Shown here piece after piece: positions 39,356 through 48,841 of a DNA stretch of 64,000 bases (the stretch's first letter is position 1; each line of letters begins with the position of its first letter). The position numbers were made by a program, and so were the translations under genes. Location: assembly GCA_018114805.1 (NCBI GenBank), contig CP073042.1:434001-498000 (forward strand). Reading direction: 5' to 3'. The notes beneath the pieces were generated by a model. The model was not told where the DNA came from and searched no databases. It saw nothing but the letters and a program-made list of their open reading frames with translations. Origin of the DNA: Candidatus Streptomyces philanthi (GTDB lineage Bacteria > Actinomycetota > Actinomycetes > Streptomycetales > Streptomycetaceae).

Positions 39356-39951
39356 CCGGTTGCTCCCTCGTCTCCTTCACTCGTGCCGGCGGCGGTCCCG
39401 GCCGGGCGGCCGGGACCGCCGAGCACCGGGCCCGCAGCGGCGAGTACCTCGTCTGCCAGCAGGTTGGACAGCCGGAGGCGATTGATTTTGCCCAGCTCGG
39501 CGCGGGCGACGGCGCGCTCCCGCTTGGGCGTGTTGCCGATCCGCTCCCGGATGGCCGCCAGCAACCCGTCGGCCGTCACTCCGGTGGCGCAGATGAGGAA
39601 GACGTGCCCGAACCGCTGTTGGTAGGCGAGGTTCAGCGCGAGCATCTCGGCCCGGAGCGCCTCCGGCGCGCCCGCCATGCCGCGCTGTTCGCGCGCGGCG
39701 GCCTGGTCACCCGGGTCCGGGCGGCCGATCGGCGGGTGCCCGGCCACGGCCTCGGCCAGGTCCGCTTCGGTCAGCGCCGCCAGGGCGGCGTCGGCGGCGG
39801 CGAACAGGTCGTCGGCGCTGGCGTACGGGCGCCGTGCGAGGACGGCCGCGGCCCACGCGCGGCTCGCGCACACCGCGTGCAGGGCGGCAGACGCCACGCC
39901 GACATCGGCACCGTTGAACCGGGCGAGACCCGGTGGCGAACTCGACGTCAC
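39352..39951 (-). CDS. uraD: OHCU decarboxylase
   Basis: 199 residues. It decarboxylates 2-oxo-4-hydroxy-4-carboxy-5-ureidoimidazoline to S-allantoin, the last step from urate. Typical parts are the active-site AVAGHPPIGRP (His of HPPIG), LALNLAYQQRFGHVFLICATG and LLAAIRERIGNTPKRE, with ELGKINRLRL near the end. The C-terminal about 25 residues are Gly/Ala-rich. First gene of the operon, with a TTCAAC/GTTGAA palindrome about 270 bp upstream. Intact. Confidence 0.93.
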   Translation of the reverse strand: MTSSSPPGLARFNGADVGVASAALHAVCASRAWAAAVLARRPYASADDLFAAADAALAALTEADLAEAVAGHPPIGRPDPGDQAAAREQRGMAGAPEALRAEMLALNLAYQQRFGHVFLICATGVTADGLLAAIRERIGNTPKRERAVARAELGKINRLRLSNLLADEVLAAAGPVLGGPGRPAGTAAGTSEGDEGATG

Positions 39952-40220
39952 ATCAGCCTCCGTTGCGGTGCGGTGAAACGGCTGAGCAGAGCCTGGAGCT
40001 GTACGGGTTCCCGAGTCGGGCGGGGGTGGAGCCGTGGGGGTGGGGAGCTGTATGGTGGGTTCGGAGTCGGGCGGCGCGTGGGGCGACGGGGGGCCGGCCG
40101 GCTCGTCGGGCGGCAGGCGCGCGGCGTGGCGGCGCCGTGGCCCGGGGCCGGGCGCGGTACGAGCGCCCGCGCTCCGGCTCGATCGTGCTTTCGGAGAGCT
40201 AAGACCCTGCGCCGCACATC

Positions 40221-40237
40221 GTCAACAGTTTGTTGAA
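40221..40237. promoter_or_regulatory. Palindromic operator upstream of the uricase operon, probable AllR site
   Basis: GTCAAC-AGTTT-GTTGAA on the plus strand differs from the allB site (19070-19086) at only one arm base and in the spacer. On the minus strand it contains TTGAC of a possible -35 (TTGACG, 17 bp, TTAGCT), so a bound repressor would block the promoter. It is the clearest signal in the 364-bp gap 39952-40315. Confidence 0.65.
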
Positions 40238-40315
40238 ATTCTTGGGCGCGCGACCCAACACCAGGGTCGCCGACCGCACCGGGTCGACGGCCCGCACCGC
40301 GCTGCGCCCGGGGCG

Positions 40316-40695
40316 CTACTCACCGGCCCGGCCGACCTTCTCCCTGTTCAGGTAGTTGTAGATGGTGAAGCGGCGCACGCCGAGCGCGGTCGCGGCCGTC
40401 TCCACGCCGTGGCGTACGGAGAAGGCGCCGCGCGCCTCCAACACGCGGACCACCGACTGCTTGGCCTTGCGGTCCAGGTCCGCGAGCGGCATGCTGTGCC
40501 GCCGCTCCAGGTCGGCCAGGATTTGGTCGAGTGAGTCGGACAGATGCGGCAGGCGCACCGCGAGCACCTCCCGCCCCTCCCAGGAGAGCACGACGTCGTC
40601 ACCGGCCGCGCGCTCGGGCGGCACCATCTCGCCCCCATGGCGTCGATGAGCGGCTTGACCGCCGCGACGAAGGGGTGGTCCCCGACCTCGGTCAC
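40316..40695 (-). CDS. Small helix-turn-helix protein, frameshifted
   Basis: About 126 residues. The N-terminus MTEVGDHPFVAAVKPLIDAMG continues after a one-base shift near 40635 (run of five C) into GEMVPPERAAGDDVVLSWEG, LPHLSDSLDQILADLER, LADLDRKAKQSVVRVLEARG and VETAATALGVRRFTIYNYLN, the last being a recognition-helix-like HTH. Similar proteins stand beside uricase operons in other streptomycetes as I recall, but their role is not established. Coupled to the preceding thiamine-binding-like gene by an ATGA overlap. Confidence 0.78.
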
Positions 40696-40943
40696 GCCCC
40701 CTCCTCCCGTACGACGTTGACCTGCACCGAAACGCGCGTCGCCCTGGCCTCGATGGACCGGCGCAGCAGCGTGTCCACGGCCGCGAGGACGGCGTCGGGG
40801 CGGCCCTCGGCGGTGTTGCCGAACGGGCCCACCTCCACCGCGTCCAGATCGGCGGTCCGTACGACCCCCCGGTCCACCAGCGCGTGGGACGGCGTCTCGT
40901 CCAAGTCGAACGGCTCGGTGGTGAATTCAACCCTGAGTCTCAC
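40692..40943 (-). CDS. MTH1187/DUF77 family thiamine-binding-like protein
   Basis: 83 residues, a ferredoxin-like fold seen in VRLRVEFTTEPFDLDETPSH, ADLDAVEVGPFGNTAEGRPD and AVDTLLRRSIEARATRVSVQ. These resemble the MTH1187/YkoF group, some of which bind thiamine or its precursors. GTG at 40943 is preferred over the longer ATG because the extension is unlike the family. It precedes the HTH gene, sharing ATGA. Intact. Confidence 0.78.
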   Translation of the reverse strand: MRLRVEFTTEPFDLDETPSHALVDRGVVRTADLDAVEVGPFGNTAEGRPDAVLAAVDTLLRRSIEARATRVSVQVNVVREEGA

Positions 40944-41029
40944 CCGGCCCAACCTACTGCGCCCCACCCCCCGCGACAGCGCCCAGCCCCTGACAGCAGT
41001 GTGCCAGCCCGCCCAACAAGCTTCCATAA

Positions 41030-41049
41030 GACAGAATTACCCTTCTGTC
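41030..41049. promoter_or_regulatory. Inverted repeat upstream of the DUF77-HTH gene pair
   Basis: GACAGAA-TTACCC-TTCTGTC, with near-symmetry extending to CATAA and CATAC on the flanks, lies about 87 bp before the GTG at 40943. The 555-bp gap 40944-41498 is otherwise without a gene; its right half is very GC-rich. The HTH protein encoded downstream is the natural first candidate for binding here. Confidence 0.5.
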
Positions 41050-41498
41050 ATACGGTAATTGATCCGGCGTGCGGTGCACGGGAAGCGTCCGCCGCCCGGC
41101 TCGCGCGTGTCGGGCCGGGCGCGGGCGGGCGGGGCCGGGCGGAGGGGACGGATCGCTTCCGCGCCAACCTCGGTGCCGTGGCCGGCCGCGCCGACGCGGT
41201 CGGCCCCCGGCGCGGGCGCGGCCTTCGGCGCCGGAGCGGGCTCCGGCGCGGGACGCGGCCGTGCCAGCGTGCGGAAGGTTCGCGCACTACGGCACGATCC
41301 GGCGCCCGCCCCTCGCCGCTCGACGCGGTGGGGGGCGGGCGTCGGGGGCGCGTCCCGACGGTGGCGCCCTCATGTGACACGCCCTAAGTGGCCACGGCCG
41401 AAACCCGCTCGCCGTCTCCCCAACGCCCCGCGCATCGTGGACGATGGGAGCGCGTAGTAACCCAACCCCCCGTTCCACGTGTCCTGCTGGAGCAGACG

Positions 41499-42221
41499 AT
41501 GGTGCGGTGCCCGGCGTGCAGCCGTGAGCACTCGTTCACGCCGCCCACCTTCCCCTGCGCCTGTGGCGCCCCGCTGACCGTGCCGATCCTGGCCGGTCCC
41601 GTGGCCCGCCTCGACCACCGCACCTGGGACGACTCCTGGGTCGCCGTGCGCTGCCACTCCTGCGGGCGCAGGGACCACTTGCCCACAGCCCGAACTCGGC
41701 TGCCCGTGTGGCACGGTGGTGCGACTGCCGGTGGCCGAGGCGCCGGAGGAGACCGGCAGTCGGCTCGCGACCACGGGCGGCGGCGTCGCGGGCGCCCCGG
41801 CGCGCATCCCACGCCCAGTTCGGCGGTGTTGCGGCCGGCGTTCCACCCGGTGACCATCCGCACCGGGTGGGACGTGGTGACCGCCGCCGCGCAGTACCTG
41901 AAGTGGCTCGGCTTCACCAGCATGCGTCGGGTGGAGGACCGCGCCCCCTCCGGGGTCGACCTGCGCGGCCCCGGCATCGTCGCCCAGGTGGGCCCCACGA
42001 CCCGGCCCACCGGGGTGCGCGACGTGGAGTGCCTGTGGCTGCACGGTCTGAGCGAGGCCGCCGTCAGCGTCTTCTTCTCGCTCGCGGGGTACGCGCGCAT
42101 CGCGAGATCGCGCGTAGACGAGCTGTACCTGCCGCTGTTCGTCATGGACCTCACCGGCACCCCACAGCCGGTCAACGACCCGGCGGACGACCTGATCCGG
42201 ATGGGTCCGCGCGAGGTCTGA
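41499..42221 (+). pseudogene. Double zinc-ribbon protein with restriction-endonuclease-like C-terminus, two frameshifts
   Basis: About 240 residues. The first Cys cluster is MVRCPACSREHSF...FPCACGAP, the second RCHSCGRRDHL followed, after a frameshift near 41690, by LGCPCGTVVRLPVAEAPEE. A second shift near 41825 returns to RPAFHPVTIRTGWDVVTAAA, YLKWLGFTSM, SGVDLRGPGIVAQVGP and DVECLWLHGLSEAAVSVFFS. The GVDL...IVAQV pattern resembles the core strand pair of Mrr-like PD-(D/E)xK nucleases, but the Lys position is not clear. I recognise it only as a conserved actinobacterial protein. GGAG precedes the ATG at 41499. Confidence 0.7.
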
Positions 42222-42234
42222 GCACCCGGGCCGG

Positions 42235-43932
42235 TCACGGCCGCGGGCCGCGCAGGGCCTCGACGGTCTCCTCCCGCAGCACCGCCTTACGGACCTTGCC
42301 GCTGGCCGTCAGCGGGAAGTCGGCTACGACCCGTACCAGGCGCGGGGTCTTGAAACGCGCGAGGTGGCCCTCGCAGTACGCCGCGACCTCGTCCACGGTC
42401 AGCGCCCGCGCGCCCGGCGCGAGGATGACGCAGGCGGCGATCTCCTCCCCGTACTTCTCGTCGGGCACGCCCACCACCTGCACGTCGGCGATCTTCGGGT
42501 GCGCGTGCAGGAACTCCTCGATCTCGCGCGGGTACACGTTCTCGCCACCCCGGATGATCATGTCCTTGATCCGGCCGACGATCTGCACGTACCCGTCGTC
42601 GCCCATCACCGCCAGGTCCCCGGTGTGCATCCAGCGCGCCACGTCGATCGCCTCGGCCGTCCGCTCGGGCTCCGCCCAGTAGCCGAGCATGACGCTGTAG
42701 CCGCGCACGCACAGCTCGCCACGCTCGCCCCGTTCCACGGTGCGCCCCGTGACCGGATCGACGACCTTGAGCTCCAGGTACGGGTGGGCCACGCCGACCG
42801 TCTCGGTGCGCCGGCGCAGCGTGAGCAGGGCGCTCTCGTCCGCCGCGGGGAGCAGGGTCTGGGTCGCGATCGGAGAGGTCTCGGTCATGCCGTACGCGAT
42901 GGCGATCTCGGACAGGTGCATCTCGGCGATGACGCGCTTCATCACCTCGGCCGGGCACGGCGAGCCGCCCATGATGCCGGTGCGCAGGGTGGACAGGTCG
43001 TAGGTGGCGAAGTCGGGCAGGTTCAGCTCGGCGATGAACATCGTCGGCACCCCGTACAGCGACGTGCACCGCTCCCGCTCGACGGCGTGCAGCGTGGCGG
43101 CGGGGTCGAAGGACGAGGCCGGGATGACGGCGCAGGCGCCGTGGCTGACGGCGGCCAGCACGCCGACCACCATGCCGAAGGTGTGGTAGAGCGGCACCGG
43201 CAGGCAGATCCGGTCATGCTCGGTGTAGCGCAGCAGACTGCCGGTGATGCGGGCGTTGTTGAGGATGCTGTGGTGCGAGAGGGTCGCGCCCTTGGGGTGG
43301 CCGGTGGTGCCGGAGGTGTACTGGATGTTGATGGGGTCGTCGCAGCTCAGTGAAGCGGCGCGGGCGGCCAGTTCGTCGTCGCCCGCGTCGTGGGCGACGC
43401 CCCGGCCCGTACCTCGGACCGTGTCGCAGGCAACGCGCTCGCCCGCCGCCAGCAGCGCGGTCCAGGACGCGTCGTCGAGGTGCACGACCTCGCGCAGGTC
43501 GGGGCACGCGGTCCGCGCCGCGCGCACCACGGCCCGGCAGTCGGTTCCCCGGTGCTCGCCGGCGGCGACGAGGATGCTGGTCCCCGACTGCCGGAGGGCG
43601 TACGCCAACTCGTCGGTGCCGTACGCCGGGTTGAGGCTGACCAGGATGGCGCCGACGCGGACGGCGGCGAGCTGCACCAGCACCCACTCGGCGCTGCTCG
43701 GCGCCCAGGTGGCGACGCGCTCGCCCGCCGCCACGCCGTACGCGAGCAGCCCGCGGGCGACCTCGGCCACCGAGGCGTCCAGTTCGGCGTAGCTCCAGCG
43801 GCGGCCGCTGGCCTCCTCCACCAGCGCCTCGCGGTCGCCGTGCTGGTTGGTGGTCCCGGCCAGCGCCGCACCGATCGTCTGCCCGGTCAGTGTCAGTTCG
43901 CCGCCTGGGCTGCTCGCGTACGAGAGGGTCAT
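42235..43932 (-). CDS. AMP-dependent acyl-CoA synthetase (copy 2 of a tandem pair)
   Basis: 565 residues, intact. ANL-superfamily motifs in order: [20 protein letters not shown] (A3, P-loop), [43 protein letters not shown] (A5), [20 protein letters not shown] (A7), [20 protein letters not shown] (A8) and PLTASGKVRKAVLREE (A10, catalytic Lys). It activates a carboxylic acid as acyl-AMP and then acyl-CoA. It is clearly a paralogue of the upstream gene, only 2 bp away. Fatty or aromatic acids are plausible substrates. Confidence 0.93.
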   Translation of the reverse strand: MTLSYASSPGGELTLTGQTIGAALAGTTNQHGDREALVEEASGRRWSYAELDASVAEVARGLLAYGVAAGERVATWAPSSAEWVLVQLAAVRVGAILVSLNPAYGTDELAYALRQSGTSILVAAGEHRGTDCRAVVRAARTACPDLREVVHLDDASWTALLAAGERVACDTVRGTGRGVAHDAGDDELAARAASLSCDDPINIQYTSGTTGHPKGATLSHHSILNNARITGSLLRYTEHDRICLPVPLYHTFGMVVGVLAAVSHGACAVIPASSFDPAATLHAVERERCTSLYGVPTMFIAELNLPDFATYDLSTLRTGIMGGSPCPAEVMKRVIAEMHLSEIAIAYGMTETSPIATQTLLPAADESALLTLRRRTETVGVAHPYLELKVVDPVTGRTVERGERGELCVRGYSVMLGYWAEPERTAEAIDVARWMHTGDLAVMGDDGYVQIVGRIKDMIIRGGENVYPREIEEFLHAHPKIADVQVVGVPDEKYGEEIAACVILAPGARALTVDEVAAYCEGHLARFKTPRLVRVVADFPLTASGKVRKAVLREETVEALRGPRP

Positions 43933-43934
43933 CG

Positions 43935-45800
43935 TCAGCGGGCCCTCTCGGCGACCGAGCGGCGCGGGGCCGGGGCGGCGGGCTCGGCGGGCGGCGCGGG
44001 CCGCTGCGGGGCCAGGGCCCGGGCGACCTCGTCACGCAGCTCCACCTTGCGGACCTTGCCGCTGACCGTCATCGGGAAGGACTCGACCAGGCGCAGGTAG
44101 CGATGCACCTTGTAGTGCGCGAGGCGGCCCCGGCAGAAGCGGGCCAACTCGTCGCGGGTGAGCGGGTTGGCCGGGTCGCGCAGGATGACACAGGCGGCGA
44201 TCTCCTCCCCGTACTTCTCGTCGGGCACGCCCACTAGCTGCACGTCGGCGATCTTCGGGTGGGAGTAGAGGAACTCCTCGATCTCGCGCGGGTACACGTT
44301 CTCGCCACCCCGGATGATCATGTCCTTGATCCGGCCGACGATCTGCACGTACCCGTCCTCGCGCAGCACCGCCAGGTCCCCGGTGTGCATCCAGCGGGCC
44401 GCGTCGATCGCCTCGGCCGTGCGCTCGGGCTGCTCCCAGTAGCCGAGCATCACCGAGTAGCCGTGAGTGCACAGCTCGCCGGCCTCACCGCGGGGCAGGG
44501 TCACGCCGGTCGCCGGGTCGACCACCTTGACCTCGATGTGCGGCATCACCCGCCCGACGGTGGCGGTGCGGCGCTCCAGGTCGTCGTCAACCCGGGTCTG
44601 GGTGGAGACCGGCGACTTCTCGGTCATGCCGTACGCGATGGCGACCTCGGCCATGTGCATCTCGGCCACCACCCGCCGCATGACCTCCACCGGACACGGC
44701 GAGCCGGCCATAATGCCGGTGCGCAGCGTGGACAGGTCGTAGGTGGCGAAGTCCGGGAGGTTCAGCTCGGCGATGAACATCGTCGGCACCCCGTACAGCG
44801 ACGTGCACCGCTCCCGCTCGACGGCGCGCAGGGTGGCGACGGGGTAGAAGGACGGGGCGGGGATGACCACGCAGGCGCCGTGGCTGGTGGCGGCGAGGTT
44901 GCACATGACCATGCCGAAGCAGTGGTAGAAGGGCACCGGCACGCAGATCCGTTCGCGCTCGGTGTAACTGATCAACTCGCCTACGAAGAAACCGTTGTTG
45001 AGGATGTTGTGGTGGGAGAGCATCGCGCCCTTGGGAAAGCCGGTGGTGCCCGAGGTGTACTGGATGTTCGCCGGGTCGTCGGAGCTCAACTGGGCCTGGC
45101 GGGCGGCGAGCCGCTCCGGCGCGACGGCGGCGCCGTCGCGCACCAGGCCGTCCCAGGTCGGGTCGCCGATGTAGACGACGTCGCGCAGCGCCTTGCAGTC
45201 GGCGCGGACCTGCTCGACCATGCGCCGGTAGTCGCTGGTCTTGTGCTCGATCGAGGAGACCAGGACCTGGATGCCAGCCTGCTCCAGCACGTAGCGCAGC
45301 TCGTGGACGCGGTAGGCCGGATTGATGTTGACCATGATCGCGCCGATCCGGGCCGCCGCGTACTGCACCAGCACCCACTCCGGGCAGTTGATCGCCCAGA
45401 TGCCGACCCGGTCGCCCTTGCCGACGCCCTTGGCCATCAGGCCACGGGCGACCCCGTCCACCGCCTGCCCGAACTCGGTGTACGTCCAGCGCCGCCCGCT
45501 GGCCATGTCCACCAGCGCCTCGCGGTCCCCGAAGCGGGTGATGGCCGCGTCGAGGTTGGCCCCGATGGTCTCGCCGAGCAGCGGCGTGTCACCGGCGCCG
45601 CTGGCGTACGACAGGGCGGGTGGCGACTGGCACGACTCCACGCGCCCGGGGGTCAGTGTCTGGCCGGCGGCGGCCCGGGGTGTCGTTCGGCGGCCGACCG
45701 CGCGGCGGCGCCCGCGTCCTGACCCGTACTGGCCGGCGCCGCGCCGGTGGTGGCGCGCGGCGGGCTCGGTGCTCTGACTGCTGGTGGCGGGGCCGGTCAT
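43935..45800 (-). CDS. AMP-dependent acyl-CoA synthetase (copy 1 of a tandem pair)
   Basis: 621 residues, intact. Same motif order as its neighbour: [94 protein letters not shown] and [16 protein letters not shown]. The ATG at 45800 overlaps the previous stop by four bases, but its first about 53 residues are Arg-rich and unlike the family; GTG near 45642 ([15 protein letters not shown]) is an alternative start. Long stretches are identical to copy 2, so a tandem duplication is certain. Confidence 0.92.
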   Translation of the reverse strand: MTGPATSSQSTEPAARHHRRGAGQYGSGRGRRRAVGRRTTPRAAAGQTLTPGRVESCQSPPALSYASGAGDTPLLGETIGANLDAAITRFGDREALVDMASGRRWTYTEFGQAVDGVARGLMAKGVGKGDRVGIWAINCPEWVLVQYAAARIGAIMVNINPAYRVHELRYVLEQAGIQVLVSSIEHKTSDYRRMVEQVRADCKALRDVVYIGDPTWDGLVRDGAAVAPERLAARQAQLSSDDPANIQYTSGTTGFPKGAMLSHHNILNNGFFVGELISYTERERICVPVPFYHCFGMVMCNLAATSHGACVVIPAPSFYPVATLRAVERERCTSLYGVPTMFIAELNLPDFATYDLSTLRTGIMAGSPCPVEVMRRVVAEMHMAEVAIAYGMTEKSPVSTQTRVDDDLERRTATVGRVMPHIEVKVVDPATGVTLPRGEAGELCTHGYSVMLGYWEQPERTAEAIDAARWMHTGDLAVLREDGYVQIVGRIKDMIIRGGENVYPREIEEFLYSHPKIADVQLVGVPDEKYGEEIAACVILRDPANPLTRDELARFCRGRLAHYKVHRYLRLVESFPMTVSGKVRKVELRDEVARALAPQRPAPPAEPAAPAPRRSVAERAR

Positions 45801-47476
45801 GAGGACTCCTCACGGTATTCGGCGGCGCTGCCCCCCTGGGCGGTACGCTCGCGCAGCTCGATGCGGCGGATCTTGCCGGAAACGGTCTTGGGCAGCTCGG
45901 CGAACTCGATGCGGCGCACCCGCTTGTAGGGCGCGAGCACCGCGCGCGAGTGCGCGAACAGCTCCTTCGCGGTCTCGGGCCCCGGCTCCCAGCCCTCGGC
46001 GAGCACCACGTACGCCTTCGGCACGGCGAGCCGCACCGGGTCGGGCGCGGGCACCACGGCGGCCTCGGCCACGGCCTCGTGTTCGAGCAGCGCGCTCTCC
46101 AGCTCGAACGGCGAGATCTTGTAGTCGGACGCCTTGAACACGTCGTCGGCCCGCCCCACGTAAGTAATGTAGCCCTCCGCGTCGCGCGCGCCGATGTCCC
46201 CGGTGCGGTAGTAGCCGTCGGCTATGGCCTCGGCAGTGCGCTCGGGGTCGCCCGCGTACCCGGTCATCAGGCCCACCGGGTGCGCGGACAGGTCGAGGCT
46301 GATCTCGCCCTCGTCGGCGGGCACACCGGTGACCGGGTCGAGCAGCGCGACGGCGAAGCCGGGCGTGGGCCGCCCCATGGAGCCGGTCTTGAGCGGCTGG
46401 CCCGGCGTGTTGGCGACCTGCACGACCGTCTCGGTCTGCCCGAACCCGTCCCGGATGGTGACCCCCCACTCCCGCCGCACCTGCTCGATGACCTCGGGGT
46501 TGAGCGGCTCGCCGGCCGCGACGGCCTCCCGTGGCGCGGAGCGCAGCGCGCTCAGGTCGGCCTGGATGAGCATCCGCCACACGGTGGGCGGCGCGCAGAA
46601 CGTGGTGACGGCGCACCGGTCCATCTCGGCCATCAGCCGTGCCGCGTCGAAGCGGGTGTAGTTGAACACGAAGACAGTGGCCTCCGCGTTCCAGGGGGCG
46701 AAGAGGTTGGACCAGGCGTGCTTGGCCCAACCCGGCGAGGAGATGTTCAGGTGCACGTCGCCGGGCTTGAGGCCGATCCAGTACATGGTGGCCAGGTGAC
46801 CGACGGGGTACGAGACATGAGTGTGCTCGACGAGCTTGGGCTTGGCCGTGGTGCCCGAGGTGAAGTAGAGCATCAGCGGGTCGCTGGCGCGGGTCGGCCC
46901 GTCGGGAGTGAAGTCGGTGGGCGCGGCGTGGGCGTCCGCGTAGTCGAGCCAGCCCGGCGCCTCGTCCCCGGCGCACACCACGATCCGCGTGTAGTCGCCG
47001 GGCACGTCGGCGAACTTGACGGTGTCCAGGGCGCAGGCGATGACGTGCCGGGCGCCGCCCCGCTCGATCCGGTCCGTGAGGTCGGCGGGGCCGAGCAGCG
47101 GGGTGGCAGGGATGACGACGGCGCGCAGCTTCATGGCGGCCAGCGCGGTCTCCCACAGCTCGGCCTGGTTGCCGAGCATCACCACCACCCGGTCGCCGGG
47201 GCGCACGCCCTGGGCGCGCAGCCAGTTGGCCACCTGGTTGGAGCGCGCGCGCAGCTCGGCGAAGGAGAGGCGGGTCTCCGCGCCGTCCTCCTCCACGACG
47301 TGCAGGGCCGTCCGGTCCACCCGCTCGGCCAGCGGGTCGAACCAGTCGAGCGCCCAGTTGAACACCTCGGGGCGCGGCCACTGGAACCCGGCGTAGGCAG
47401 CCGCGTAGTCCTCCCGGTGCCGGAGTAGGAAGTCCCGCGCCGCTCGGAACTCTTCGGTCGGACCGATTACCGCCAC
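45797..47476 (-). CDS. Acyl-CoA synthetase, medium-chain type
   Basis: 559 residues, intact. N-terminus [20 protein letters not shown] and [20 protein letters not shown] is typical of acetyl/medium-chain acyl-CoA synthetases. Motifs: [20 protein letters not shown] (A3), [36 protein letters not shown] (A5), [20 protein letters not shown] (A7), [18 protein letters not shown] (A8) and [16 protein letters not shown] (A10 Lys). GTG start at 47476 after AGGAGGACAT. First gene of the three-synthetase operon, divergent from a GAF-LuxR regulator. Confidence 0.93.
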   Translation of the reverse strand: MAVIGPTEEFRAARDFLLRHREDYAAAYAGFQWPRPEVFNWALDWFDPLAERVDRTALHVVEEDGAETRLSFAELRARSNQVANWLRAQGVRPGDRVVVMLGNQAELWETALAAMKLRAVVIPATPLLGPADLTDRIERGGARHVIACALDTVKFADVPGDYTRIVVCAGDEAPGWLDYADAHAAPTDFTPDGPTRASDPLMLYFTSGTTAKPKLVEHTHVSYPVGHLATMYWIGLKPGDVHLNISSPGWAKHAWSNLFAPWNAEATVFVFNYTRFDAARLMAEMDRCAVTTFCAPPTVWRMLIQADLSALRSAPREAVAAGEPLNPEVIEQVRREWGVTIRDGFGQTETVVQVANTPGQPLKTGSMGRPTPGFAVALLDPVTGVPADEGEISLDLSAHPVGLMTGYAGDPERTAEAIADGYYRTGDIGARDAEGYITYVGRADDVFKASDYKISPFELESALLEHEAVAEAAVVPAPDPVRLAVPKAYVVLAEGWEPGPETAKELFAHSRAVLAPYKRVRRIEFAELPKTVSGKIRRIELRERTAQGGSAAEYREESS

Positions 47477-47577
47477 ATGTCCTCCTCATTGCCAAAGCGC
47501 TCGCTAGCATCGTGCGACGAGTGATCTGAGTCTCACTACCCCCGGACGGGGGTGACGGTATTTACGGGGAGGTGTCG
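47477..47577. promoter_or_regulatory. Divergent promoter region of synthetase operon and regulator
   Basis: 101 bp hold both promoters. ACCCCC-GGAC-GGGGGT (47538-47553) and GTGA-N8-TCAC (47521-47536) are adjacent inverted repeats between the two starts, in a good position for control of both genes by the LuxR-type regulator. Confidence 0.5.
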
Positions 47578-48442
47578 GTGGCGGATACGTACGGCGCCGT
47601 GGAAATGCGGTCCGCGCTCGGGCGGATGCGACGGAGCGGCGGACTACCGGTCGCGTTCGGTGGACTGTTCGAGGGGACCCGCCAGTTCCGCATAGCCGAA
47701 CTGGCCGGCACGGCCACGCCCGTGCTCCTCGGTCTCACCATTACCACCGGCAACGGGCTCGGAGGCAAGGCCATGGCGCTCTCCCGCCCCGTCTACGTAT
47801 CGGACTACCCTGCCTCCCGGGTCATCAGCCACGAGTACGACGCGGCCGTCGCCGCGGAGGGGCTGCGCTGCGTGCTCGCGGTGCCGGTGGCGGTGCGGCG
47901 CCGGGTGCGGGGCGTGCTGTACGGGGCGCTGCGACAGCCGATGGCGCTGGGTGACCGGACCATGTCGGTGGCGGTCGAGGCGGCCCGCGAGTTGGAGCAG
48001 GCGCCGCCGTGCGTGACGCCGCGCAGGACGAGGCACAGCGGGGTGCTGACCGCCACGTCGCGCCCGCCGGAGGCGGATGCCGCGGCGTGGGAGGAGGTGC
48101 GCGCGGCCCACGGCGAACTACGGGCGCTGGCCCAGCGCGTGCATGACCAGAAGCTCCGACACGACCTGCTCGCCGTCCTCGGCCGGCTGGCCACCGCCTC
48201 GCCCGAGGCCGCTCCCCCACCCGACCGGGCGCCCCACCTCCCCTCAGTCGAGCTGTCGCCGCGCGAGGTGGACGTGCTCGCCTGCGTGGCGTCGGACACC
48301 ACCAACGCGACGGCGGCGGACCGGCTCGGGCTGCGCCCGGAGACCGTACAAGAGCTATCTGCGGTCGTCCATGCGGAAGCTGGGTGCCCACACGCGGCTC
48401 CAGGCCGTGGTCTCGGCCCGCCGAGCGGGGCTGTTGCCGTAG
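47578..48442 (+). CDS. GAF-LuxR type transcriptional regulator, frameshifted near the end
   Basis: About 288 residues. The N-terminal GAF-like sensor is visible as PVLLGLTITTGNGLGGKAMA, PVYVSDYPASRVISHEYD and CVLAVPVAVRRRVRGVLYGA. The C-terminal LuxR HTH has VELSPREVDVLACVASDTTN, ATAADRLGLRPETVKSYL and RSSMRKLGAHTRLQAVVSAR. One frameshift near 48347 (GTACAAGAG) lies in the middle of the HTH. GTG at 47578 follows GGGGAGG. Divergent to the acyl-CoA synthetase operon, which it probably controls, sensing a small molecule through GAF. Confidence 0.85.
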
Positions 48443-48643
48443 CGGTCCGGAGGCACTGCGGCTGCCGGCCTGTGGGCCAGACCGTGGGCGCGGCCGCGAT
48501 CCACGGTCGTGGCTGGCGGTCGCGGTCGGGGGCGTGCTTGTGCTCGTGGTGCACGGTGGGGCGCATGGGAGCGCGTTGACGCACTCGCGCTTCGTCCGGG
48601 CGCCGGCAGGGGGCGCGCGATCGAAGGACAGGCCTTCGCCCCG

Positions 48644-48744
48644 ATGCCCACCCCGACCGGGGAACGGCTGCGGCTGGTCCCCCTCACCGCGTCCCACGCA
48701 GACGCGATGTACGCCTCCTCGACCACCGACCCCGAGACGTCGGG
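48644..48744 (+). pseudogene. GNAT acetyltransferase N-terminal remnant
   Basis: Only about 33 residues, GERLRLVPLTASHADAMYAS and STTDPETS, look like the start of a GNAT acetyltransferase; after that the frame turns into Arg-rich noise. No acetyl-CoA motif (R/QxxGxG/A) is found downstream. The rest of the 399-bp gap 48443-48841 shows nothing else. Confidence 0.45.
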
Positions 48745-48841
48745 ATCGAGGGCGCGGCCACGAAGACCGACGGCCGAGCAGCCGGTGCGGCACCGTGGCA
48801 CTGTTCGGATACGACGGCGGTGTGGAAGGGGATGGGCTGGC

